DNA of 64,000 nt, taken from NCBI GenBank assembly GCA_037962975.1, contig CM075673.1, positions 157,748,667-157,812,666 on the forward strand, read 5' to 3'. The stretch comes from Clitoria ternatea (taxonomy: Eukaryota > Streptophyta > Magnoliopsida > Fabales > Fabaceae). The notes under the pieces were generated by a model. That model saw only the letters and a program-made list of their open reading frames with translations. It did not search any database and was not told where the DNA came from. This document shows positions 35,401 to 44,812 of the stretch, piece by piece. How positions within the stretch are numbered: position 1 is the stretch's first letter; each line of letters starts with the position of its first letter. Made by a program: the position numbers and the translations under genes.

Positions 35401-38400
35401 AAAAGTAAAAAAAAAAGTAACGGTTGCTATTGGAGTGTTGGAGATGATAGAGGCCTCCAACAGTGGTGGCCAGAGGTGCTGCAGCTTGCCGGAGATGGCT
35501 GCAGTCATTGGAGATGGTGACAGAGAGGAGAGACTAAGAGAGGGGGAAGGAAATGTTCATTGCTGCAAAGGTTGCTGTAGAACGACACAGTTGCCAGTGT
35601 CCTCACTGCTGTGTTCGCCAGAGTAGCGCCATTCCTTGGGGGGAGGCGCTGGGAGAGGGGGTTTTGATGGGAAGTGCTGCTGTTCATTGAACTTAGGGTT
35701 TATTTTGTTCTAAACTTAAATTAAGGGACGGGAAATTACTAAATTACCCTTAAGAAACTCAACATCGCCGTTTTGGGATACCATCACAGGCACGCCCATA
35801 AAACGTGTCATGCGAACTTGCTGTGACTGTCACAACACGGAACTGACCTGAGATGCTGTTAGCATCGCGCCACCACTGCACAATTAACAACCCAGGTCTA
35901 TATATATGGAAGAGATCTGCCTACTGTAAGTGCAAGTCATGAACATTTACTATAGTAGTTAAAAAGCGGAATCGCGGCCGCACCGCATCATCGTGTTGTG
36001 GGCCTCCACTGGGATACAACAGTTGTGCTCCGTGATCTTTCATTCTTCTTCTTTATTTCTCTTCCTCGTTAATCTATCATTGTTTGGTGATCCCATTAGC
36101 CTTTATTGTTTTGTTTTTATGTAGTCCCTCCCACTACTGCTAGTCTGCTATCTTGTTCTCTTTTTGTTGTTCGGTGGTGGGTGGTCTGTTCAATGCTCTG
36201 CAACTTTGTTTATTAATATTATTGTTGTTCGGTGGTATTTTTGCTAGCCTTTATACTTTCATTACTAATATTATTGATCTCTGATGCTCTATTTAGTTCT
36301 TATTCAGTTTTTCGCTTTTTGTTGTTAGCAGCATAATCATTTTAAAATATAAAATATATTAACAAGTAACAGCATTATTTTAATAAAAAATCAAAAAAAT
36401 ATTAATAAAATTTATTTGAATGAAGATTTGATATTTTCAAAATCAATAATTGTGAATATTATTTAATAATAAAAGATTACAAATAATTTTTTTTAAGATA
36501 TAAAATAAATGACAATAATATTTTAATAAATGAATTTAATAATTATGGAAATCAAATTTGTATCTTTATTTTCTTTAAAAGATATGCTTAAGGAATGTTT
36601 TTAGTTATTTCTCTCTTTTTTAATTTTTCTGCATATATATAATTTAATAATTGTGGCAATTAAATTTGTATGTTTATTTTCTTTAAAAAATAAGCTTATG
36701 GAATGTTTTTATTTTTAAATTTTAATTTTTCTGCATATATATATATATATTTACATTTATATTTATTTGTTTTACCCCGTGATAGTGTAAAATAGTGTCC
36801 ATGATTTGATCCGCGATGTTGGGATCCCAGTTTTGGGGTCGGCTGTGTCGCGACGCGATTTAAGATTGACTACTGTATTATAGAATAAAAATTTAATAAA
36901 TTTAACTGTTTAATTATGCAACATTATCCTAATTATTGTTCACACACTAAATTTTAGACAAATCATACATTCAGAATTTCATATAGGAATTAAATCTTTT
37001 AGTTGACACTTCGATTTTAAAAGCATATTGGAGTTGATTGATGAGTTGTCAATTAGTTTTAAATTATATTAAACTTTAGAGTTGTCTACTTAATGAAAAC
37101 ATTCAATCCTATTGTTGGACTAATGAAATTTAATGTCTATAACATGTTACTAAACATCATATGATTGGAAACACTAACTCTTGGTGTAAGTGAATCCTAT
37201 CCATGTGTGTGTGTGTGAGAGAGAGCTAATTTAGAAAACTAAAATGCATTATAATTGATTATTGTGTGTTATAACAGTGAATCAGAAAATTATAGGAATA
37301 GCTCCTATTTAAAGTGAGATTATGCAGAGATAGGAAATCAAGTGAAGAGTTACTTTATTACTGCTGAGAAAGATAGGAAGAAGATACCAATATTGTGTGC
37401 AGAAAACAGTAAGAGTGCCATTTGTCCCAGCCAATGAAGAATTTCCCCAAGCCCCAAGCTTAAAATTGAAAAGTGAAAACTATTATTCACACTACCCCTC
37501 CTTGGTCTTAAATTCCTCTATTTAGCAAAATAGGTAGACCTATTCCCACTCCTCTAACTTACTCTTCCATCCTAAAACGTCCTTGGCCTTTACAGAGTAC
37601 ACAGTACACTTTCTGGGGCCTTTTAGCAATTGACCCAGCCCTAGTGGCCATTGGGTTAAATGAGTCCTGGTCTGCTAGGTTAGTTGGATCTGGATTCCTA
37701 TAAAAAATAGTGTAAAAGACTTGTTTAAGATTATTCCGTTAACTAACACATCAAAATTAAATTTTGCAAGAGGAAAAATTGAGTTTATCCAGCTAAAAAC
37801 TACATTACAAGTACAGTCTGAAAAGTGGAATGGGGTATCCTTTCTCTCTCCTTTCATAAAAAAATATGGACTTTGGTAAATCAGAACCCACTATACCTCT
37901 GTTTAGGTCGTGAAAAGTACCTTGGCATAAAGAATAAAGTCTCAGAAGTATTATTTACCACATGATTCACATGACATACCTGTGGTGGTGAGGACAAGTT
38001 CCTGCTTATCTCTTTCTTGCTGATCTGTTTTATTAGAAAATGATGGACCTAACTCAACCCAAAGCTAGCTCATGAGTTAAGGGTTGCTTGAAGTCTTATA
38101 AGGTGTATACTGGTCATAGTCCTAACTGATGCATGACTCATCTTAACTTTTTAACACACCCCCTCATGCCTAGGACTGTACATTTGGTGCGTGAAGTTTA
38201 CAGGAATGGACATTTGCAGGTGGCAGTACAACATTCTGACTAGTTAGACTTTGATACCATATTAGAAAATGATGGGCCTAACTCAACCCAAAAGTTAACT
38301 CATGAGTTAAGGGTTGCCTTCAGCCTTATAAGATATATACTAACCATATTCTTAGTTGATGTGAAACTTATCTCAACATCTTAATATGCTCGTTGTGATT

Positions 38401-41400
38401 TTTTGCTTTTTATGTTGTGACATTTTGTAATGATATAATTTTGGAATCAGGCTGAATTTGATCCTATCAGATGGTTGGACAAGGCATTGATTAATTTGTG
38501 TTCCCGTTTTGGAGAGTTTCAAAAGGACAGTCCAACTTCTTTTAGTTTGTCTCCCAGGTTGTCAATATTCCCACAATTTATGTTTCATTTACGACGCTCT
38601 CAATTTGTTCAGGTATCCATTTGGTATTGTTAGATCTCTATATGTCTGTTATTGCAGATATTTACTGCAGTTATATTTCTAATCCCATGTTGTTTACTTA
38701 GTCTCCTTAATAATATTTATTGCAGGTCTTTAACAACAGCCCAGATGAGACTGCTTACTTTAGAATGATACTGAACCGTGAAAATGTTGCCAATTCTGTT
38801 GTCATGGTTCAGCCTTCATTGATTTCTTACTCATTCCATTCTGGTCCTGAACCAGCTCTTCTTGATGTTGCTGCCATTGCAGCTGACAGGATCCTACTTT
38901 TGGATTCTTTTTTCACTGTTGTTATTTTTCATGGTTCAACCATTGCTCAATGGCGAAAGGCTGGATATCATAATGAACCAGAACATCAGGTATTCTATAG
39001 ACATGTTATAGTGTATAGCTAACTTAAGAGCAAGAAAGTATAGGAGTATATTTGATATAGTTGAATTTGTTTCAGTATTTGTGTTAATTTTATTGCCATG
39101 GGCTTACTTGATCATAATGGTTAAGATTAAGTTCAGCAAGATGCTTAAGTTTATATTTAAGATGTAGGGCTATGTTTGCAGCTACTACAGCTGCAAGGTT
39201 TTAATAAATTTTACAGCTTCTATACTGAAAGTTTTATACTGCTTGGGGGAATTGGCCCTTGTTTTTCTTGTTTTATTTTCTAAGCTTTTGGGATTTATTT
39301 ATTTAGGATTAGTTTAAAATTTCACTGAGGGGTGACCAAATGATTTCAATCCTTGGGACATGACATGATGGCTCTTTGGCAAAACTAGTTAGGGTATGTT
39401 TTTTGACCAACCTCAAAAATAAATCCTACGGTCTAACGGAGTTTTGACTGTCTCGAACGGCGTGAAGGATCAATATCAACCCCTAAATTTTTCCATTTCC
39501 CCAACTCCGTTTCCCCAACTACAAACCAAACATATCCTTAATAAGCTAGAAGCCTAAAATTGAAAGTTTATAAGTTAGCTAATTGGATTGAAGTATTTGG
39601 TAAACTTAGTTGAAGTAGTTGATAAATATAAAATGACATAAAATGATGTTTATATATAAATTCTATTTTTAATTTTTACTTTGTAGCCAAGATAATATTT
39701 TCAGGTAATTATAATTTAGATATTTTTATATTAAATTTTATTAATATTTTTGAAGAACAACTATTTTATTAAAATATTGTAATAGCCAAAATAAATATTA
39801 TATGAAGCCAAAACAGTACAAATAGAATAATAATTGAAATAATTTATCTTTATTCTTTTTTTTATTCTTGAATTGTAATTATAATAATCAATATTTTGAC
39901 ATTTTTTTGTTTGTAGTAATAAGCTTATTCATTAAGATATCAATATTGAGGGCTTGAAGAAATGTGAGCGAACTCTGAACTAGAAGATTGTATATATTTT
40001 CAGACAATCATATTAGATAGTAATAATATAACTCAATGCTGAGGTTAACTTATAAACAATTGAGTAATTGATTCAAGTCATATACGCTTTACTCTCTAAG
40101 GTCTAGCCTTAATGAAAAAAATTCCTGTTGGGAGAGTTAGTCTTATCATCATACGGATGTTTCCAACTCGAATAAGATTGCCTCTGGTGTAGGATACTTA
40201 TGGCTAAACTAGAAAACTTCAAAACAATTAAGAAAATGATAGGGCAAAAGAATATAAAAAATAATGAAGTTAAAAATGGAAGAAAATTAAGGCCAAGTTG
40301 CACATTTAGTCCTCTAACTGTGGTGTTTGTCCTGATTTAAGTCTTCCAACTTATAATTGTGCAAATTTAATCCCAACTTTCGGGTTATGCAAGTTTCTTC
40401 CTGTGTAAATTTTTGTCAAATTGTTAACATAATTTTGTTGAAGTGACACCATACTTGAATGACATGTTATCATCTATGTCATATTCTGGTTGACCGAAAT
40501 TTACAAAGGGGAAAATCTCAGTTCTAAAAATTGGGAGACTAAATTTACACAATTAAAAATTGGAGGACTGAAATCACGCCAGCACTATATTTGGGGGAGT
40601 AAACATGCAGTTAAGCTGAAAATTTAGCTAGGAGCTTATAAGCTAGCTAAAGTGGCTTATAGCTTATCAATGAGTGAGATAAGTTTGTTTACCAAAAACT
40701 TTAATTTGGTTGAACACATTTATAAGACGGTTAAGTACATTCGATGATTAAATATTCTTTTCTTATTATCATTACGGAAGAGTGTGCAAGACAATATATT
40801 AATCTTGACTTATGTTATGTCCAACATTATTTTGTTTATGCTTTTATTGGTGATTTTGAGACCTACACTCAGTAGTACCATGTAGCACAGTTGGTTTTGT
40901 GATTGCCTGGTATATTTTCCCTTGAGCTTGAGAAGTACCTGTTGATTACAAAATAATTCCCGACCAGAGATTTCAGAAATCTATACATATTTTGAACTAC
41001 CAAGGATTGCCCTATCAGTGTTTTATTAAGGTCTTAATGTCTAAATCTGTACTGTGTCGCCCATGCTCTTTACCTTCACGTTGTTAATATGTTGAATTAA
41101 TCACTATGTTTTACAGGCATTTGCTCAATTGCTACGAGCTCCTCATGATGATGCAGAATTAATAATGAAGGAGAGATTTCCTGTAGCTCGCCTTGTTGTT
41201 TGTGATCAGCATGGTTCTCAGGTTATACTTTTTTTCTTCTTGCCATTGAGCAGAAGTCTATTATATTGGTAGAATTGCTGAAGTTTAGATATTAATTGGA
41301 TGACTTTAAAGTGCATGATGATTTTAATTTGCGAATGGACCAAAGTTTAGAGGTGCTTCTGTATGCACTTTTTCCTATTAAATGGATCATTCTACAGTGC

Positions 41401-42681
41401 TACAAGTTACTTTAATTAATGGTGCCCTAGGATGTGGAGCAGCCCTTGAAAGGCACATAAGAGCATTTTGCTCATGTTGTCATTGTAGAAATACCAGTTG
41501 ACATTGTGGCCAACTAAGTAGTGCCCTATTGCAGCAAAATGAGCTTGGGGAAAAATGCCCCTATTCCAGCATCATTTTGGGAGGTTTATTTATTTATTTG
41601 GGAGCTAGGACTTTTATTGGTTTCCAACTCTGTTCTGAAAGACCCACACACTGAACAATGAAGGGCTGGTTTCCGACCTGCTGTTCGGAAACACTTGCTG
41701 TCTTTGGAGACCTCTTTTCTGACATTGTTCTGATGGTTATGACTTGTGACCCTTTTTGCAACTGCACCTTTTCTATTGCTGGTGGCTACATTCTGTTTCT
41801 GACCACATTCCTGTGTTTATTTGATTTTTTAATGTTAGTTATGAGTATATCATGAATTTTGAACTTATATATGTATAGTTTTTGAGTATTTCTATGTATA
41901 CAGTGTGAATTGTGTCCCAGTAGGGGTCATTGTGCCATGCCGTATTCCACTACATGCCTATCTGAAATCATAACTATGCATGATTATAACTGTGATCCCC
42001 GCATGTTTATACACACATTTCAAATTTTGCAATATACTTCCTAATTTCTCCATGGATTGATCACTTTCTATAATTGGCTGTTACAGCCATATAAATAAAA
42101 TCTTCTTGAGGTTAAGCGAGCTGATTAGTGATTGGACATCTAGGTGTTAATACTGACTATGAAGAATTTATACCTGAGTCACCAAAGCAAATGAATAAAG
42201 CTGGTGTTTGTTTTATACTATTTTCCGAGTGTGTGAAGGTGCATTAGAATTTATGGGTGAGGAAAAGCTTTTGATGCCATGGTTTTCGGGTTTAGGGTTT
42301 CCTTTATATCCAATGCAAGGAGGAGTAAAAAGAAATTCACTTGGCATTTTCTTATCAGCTGTTCATAATTTTTATTTGTGTAGAATATGTCAATAATTTT
42401 GTTCACTGGTGAGCTTTCGATAAATAAAGTCAATATATTATTCATATTGGTGTTTTTTTTCCTTGATGGTGTGACTTCATCTATTTGTTTTTTGACGATG
42501 TAAGATGTTTGGTGTTCATGTGCATGTTGATCATTTGCAGGCTCGATTTCTACTGGCAAAGTTAAACCCTTCTGCTACATATAACACTGAAACATCTCAA
42601 CCCGGAGGGGATATTATCTTTACGGATGATGTAAGCTTTGAGGTCTTCCTGGATCATTTACAGAGATTAGTAGTTCAATAA
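23469..42681 (+). CDS. SEC23: SEC23, COPII inner-coat subunit (12 exons, 762 aa)
   Basis: SEC23 is the Sar1 GTPase-activating subunit of the COPII coat, which pairs with SEC24 to bud vesicles at ER exit sites. Exons: 23469-24194, 24588-24761, 27233-27394, 28640-28782, 31119-31194, 31763-31938, 32042-32123, 34805-34882, 38451-38612, 38726-38989, 41117-41221, 42541-42681. Joined, they give one open frame of 762 codons, normal for plant SEC23. The N-terminus MAEFLDLESQDGVRMPWNVI leads to a zinc finger with Cys57, Cys60, Cys79 and Cys82. The trunk follows (FLFVVDTCVIEEEIG), then helical and gelsolin-like C-terminal parts ending in FLDHLQRLVVQ. All introns are GT-AG; two donors are GTTATA- or GTATGT-type. 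The start context GAAATGGC is a good plant initiation site. The introns carry many transposons, but no exon is damaged. Confidence 0.97.
25242..25496. mobile_element. MITE in SEC23 intron 2
   Basis: The two ends are long imperfect inverted copies. The left is AGGTGCTGTTTGG...TTTTCACTTTTAATTACAAAA; the right, in complement, is AGGTTGTTCAGTTTG...CTTTTAATTACAAAA. It carries no ORF. A related, more decayed copy appears at about 29920-30085 in intron 4. Superfamily not assigned. Confidence 0.6.
25791..26681. mobile_element. MULE-like non-autonomous element with 10-bp flanking repeat
   Basis: Perfect copies of CTGTGTACCT flank it at 25781-25790 and 26682-26691. The ends are short inverted words, ATGTAGCAC on the left and GTGCTTCAT(AG) on the right. 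A 9-10 bp duplication suggests Mutator, although the inverted repeats are unusually short. The left half has many copies of CAGAACATAGCAA-like words; the right half is purine-rich and GC-rich. It lies in SEC23 intron 2. Confidence 0.7.
28958..29857 (+). mobile_element. hAT-type non-autonomous element with 8-bp TSD TGTGTAAT (copy A)
   Basis: It starts CATAGTAGTCAA and ends TTGACTACTATG, perfect 12-bp inverted ends. It is flanked by TGTGTAAT at 28950-28957 and 29858-29865. Subterminal GCGG/CCGCGAT-rich blocks contain GATCCCAGTTTTGGGGTCGG near 29801. The middle (29160-29640) is pyrimidine-rich with a CTT microsatellite and looks unlike the ends, as if filler DNA had been captured. It sits in SEC23 intron 4. 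Confidence 0.9.
31255..31529. mobile_element. Stowaway-type (Tc1/mariner) MITE in SEC23 intron 5
   Basis: It begins CTCCCCCCATTCCTATTTAT and ends with the complement-like ATAAATAGGAATGAAGGGAG. It is flanked by TA dinucleotides at 31253-31254 and 31530-31531. The TA TSD and CTCCC ends are diagnostic of Stowaway elements. Confidence 0.85.
32391..32462 (+). repeat. 35-bp tandem duplication in SEC23 intron 7
   Basis: Two adjacent copies of a unit beginning ATGTCAAAACTAGAATTGG start at 32391 and 32426. A second small tandem repeat (about 36 bp, TTGTTTGCTTAGCTTCTTTT) lies at 32967-33030 in the same intron. Confidence 0.85.
33345..33514 (+). mobile_element. tRNA-derived SINE (Au-like) in SEC23 intron 7
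   Basis: The sequence starts AAGGCTAGCCTTGGTGCAAT (box A-like) with a box B-like word AGGTCAGATTTAAATCTGA near 33391. It ends with a tail like CTTGTGCACTGGGTCACCC, the layout of the widespread plant Au SINE. Imperfect direct repeats TTTTAGTTTATTGCTA (about 33325) and TTTTGAGTTTATTCCTA (about 33517) look like an old TSD. It is transcriptionally in sense with SEC23. Confidence 0.75.
35100..35895 (-). mobile_element. hAT-type element with 8-bp TSD GTCTATAT (copy B, inverted)
   Basis: GTCTATAT flanks it at 35092-35099 and 35896-35903. The ends are CCAAGTAGTTAA and, in complement, CTGGGTTGTTAA. It contains GGCTGACCCCAAAACGGGAT near 35124, the reverse complement of the motif in copies A and C, so it is the same family in opposite orientation. 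The middle is GAG-rich and differs from copy A. SEC23 intron 8. Confidence 0.8.
35949..36872 (+). mobile_element. hAT-type element, same family (copy C)
   Basis: The left end is TATAGTAGTTAAAAAGCGG and the right end is AAGATTGACTACTGTA. GATCCCAGTTTTGGGGTCGG lies near 36822. It starts about 50 bp after copy B ends, in the opposite orientation. No matching 8-bp TSD was seen, so an end may be altered. SEC23 intron 8. Confidence 0.65.
38034..38395 (+). repeat. Diverged ~130-bp direct repeat pair in SEC23 intron 8
   Basis: Two related blocks (38034-38162 and 38262-38395) share ATTAGAAAATGATGG, CTAACTCAACCCAAA and CTCATGAGTTAAGGGTTGC, with several differences. They are separated by about 100 bp of unrelated sequence. 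The origin is not recognised. Confidence 0.7.
39392..39537. mobile_element. Tourist-type (PIF/Harbinger) MITE in SEC23 intron 10
   Basis: 146 bp beginning GGGTATGTTTTTTG and ending CAAACCAAACATATCC. It is flanked by TTA at 39389-39391 and 39538-39540. The 3-bp TTA duplication fits PIF/Harbinger. Confidence 0.7.
40289..40615. mobile_element. Probable Mutator-type MITE in SEC23 intron 10
   Basis: The ends are imperfect inverted repeats of about 40 bp. The left is GTTGCACATTTAGTCCTC; the right, in complement, is CTGCATGTTTACTCCCCC. Flanks AGAAAATTA and TGAAAATTT look like a decayed 9-bp TSD. The exact ends are uncertain. Confidence 0.55.
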
Positions 42682-43567
42682 AATTAAAATGACCTGTGAT
42701 TTTAATGTAAAATTTTCCTTCGATGGTTGCATGTACATTAACTTCATTTTTAGAATGCTGTTATAATTTCCAATTTAGTGCGAAGTGTTGTAATTTCCAA
42801 TCAATGGCATGGATATTAAATCTATTATCCTCTGTAGCTATATTTTCAGATTAAAATTCTCTACCTGTCCTTTCTCCTCTGTTTTGGTTGAGTTTTTAGC
42901 TGTAACAACTAACATTGGATGTCTGGAAGTTAAATGATGGGTGTTACTTTGACTTCGTTTATAATGGATGGTTAAAAATAAGAATTTAATTAATCAAAAT
43001 TAATCTTTTAAAATAATTTGATTTGAGTCCGATCTAGACTTCTAGAGATCATATCGTGATTTGGTATAAGAATACCCGGTATACCTCAACTAATAAACCA
43101 GCATGTAGACTACCCACGTGAAGAAGACTTGCACGAGTCCTCCCACACTAGGATTCAGTTGATTTGATATCGGGTGGAGGTCATGACACAGATGTAGGTA
43201 TGGAAAATTCTAACATCTCCTCAAACTTTGATGTTGGACCGAAGGGGGGATGGTTAGAAATGGTTTCAGGCCGTTGATATAACGAACAGGTCAGATGATG
43301 AAGGGTGATTTGTTTAACCGGTTATATGTATAGGAGGGCATGCATGTCATTTGACAATTTCGTACAGTAACATTAATTTAAAATGAGCATGCAGACAAAA
43401 TGTTGTACAGTATGAATATGTAGTACAATAGCAAGTGGTAGTTGTCTTTTGAAATTCATTATCCCTTATTTTTTCCATTTCTAGTTTTTCCATTTGTAGG
43501 GCTTTTGTTTCCCGCAGACCCCAACTGCATTGTGAGTGTGTCCCTCTCCTCCACTGATGGACGGGTC
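42682..43567. other. SEC23 downstream region and spacer
   Basis: The SEC23 3' UTR and polyadenylation site must lie in the first few hundred bases. An AATAAA overlaps the stop codon (42677-42682), too close to be the likely signal. From about 43020 to 43330 the sequence resembles old repeat debris, but no element ends were found. Confidence 0.4.
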
Positions 43568-43948
43568 ATGTGGCTGTTCTTGCAAGGGGAAAAAAATGAG
43601 AAGGCCAAGAAGAAGTGGTATGTTGTGTATAAGGGAGTTCAACCTGGGATTTACAGTCGCTGGAGTGACTGCGAAAGACAAGTATGTGGATTTCGTAAAG
43701 CATCATACGAATCATTTCCCACATACGCGGACGCGGTGGAACATTGGGAGCATTATTGTTGTATGGTCTCTGATATGGATTCAAGGGAGGAAAAGACAAA
43801 TAAAGGTGTAGAGGCATTCACTGAAGACCCCGAAACATGTATCTCTGAAGGATGTTCTTCAACTGATGAGGATAAGGAGTATAATATAAAGATGAGTTTT
43901 ATTGTTGAAATAGTTTTAGGAATTTGTCTTCAGCTAAGGAGGAAATGA
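43568..43948 (+). CDS. RNase H1 N-terminal (Cauli_VI-type) domain protein, hypothetical
   Basis: The ATG at 43568 opens a 126-codon frame. Residues ~13-66 read KKWYVVYKGVQPGIYSRW, CERQVCGFRKASYESFPTY and AVEHWEHYC, the small nucleic-acid-binding fold found at the N-terminus of RNase H1 and in caulimovirus P6. The remainder is acidic. No RNase H catalytic domain follows in this frame. It lies about 860 bp upstream of the Ulp1-like gene on the same strand, and both may come from one transposon. The 3' end may really be a splice donor, so the C-terminus is uncertain. Confidence 0.6.
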   Translation: MWLFLQGEKNEKAKKKWYVVYKGVQPGIYSRWSDCERQVCGFRKASYESFPTYADAVEHWEHYCCMVSDMDSREEKTNKGVEAFTEDPETCISEGCSSTDEDKEYNIKMSFIVEIVLGICLQLRRK

Positions 43949-44812
43949 TGATTGACACATTTAAAGCAGTTAGAGAAGTGGAAAAATTAAGTTATGTAAG
44001 TTAGTAATTTCTTCATGTTTCCAAGTTGTAAAGTGTTTGGTTATGAGATTAGAAGTTGTTTTACTAGATTATGGCTTGTTGTTAGTAGTTGTTTTGTAAT
44101 GTTTATGAAAGTGTTGTTTGATTTTGAATTTACGTTTGAATGATGACTGTTACCGAAAGGTTTCATTTTTCGTTAATGGGAACAAAATTGTTAATGAATG
44201 TTTAATATCAAATGGAGTTGGTGGATAACACTTTGTAGAAACATTAAATAGCTTAAAGCGCGTAAAATTGTACGTGTCTGCTATAGTTTGCAGGCTATTA
44301 GTAGGGTTTAATTAAAATAATAAGGATATTAATAGGGTTTAAATAAAATCGTAATGCTATTAGTAGGGTTTAAATAAAATCATAAGACATAGAATTAATG
44401 AATATAATATCATTAAGTAATTTTATAATATTTTGTTCATTGATTCAATACTATGTTAAAAGTTCAAAATAGGTGAATTGTTTATATTTATTGTTTTGTA
44501 TTGTTCGGTACTTGTTTGATTGTCAAAAGTTCATACTCTTCAGAAAATGAAAATACTGAGAATAAAGTATGACACCTTCAATCAAATTAATTGCTACTAC
44601 TGTGCCAATTTCTGCATGAATATTAATTGGTAAGATTTGCCAAATCTAAGGTTGTGTGTAAAGATGACTAAAAGTAATCATTTCCATGCATTCATTGTTA
44701 TTAGGTGAATTAAATTGTTACCATTGTGTTTGTTCATAAATAGCAATCGGTGAGTGCTGATATAGTATCTTTCATTAGTTTCTTGATATAGTTAAGAGTA
44801 TCAGTTCTTAAA
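43949..44812 (+). other. AT-rich spacer with a short triplicated repeat
   Basis: No gene was seen. Around 44296-44385 a unit of about 32 bp containing ATTAGTAGGGTTTAAATAAAA is repeated three times with small changes. Confidence 0.5.
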
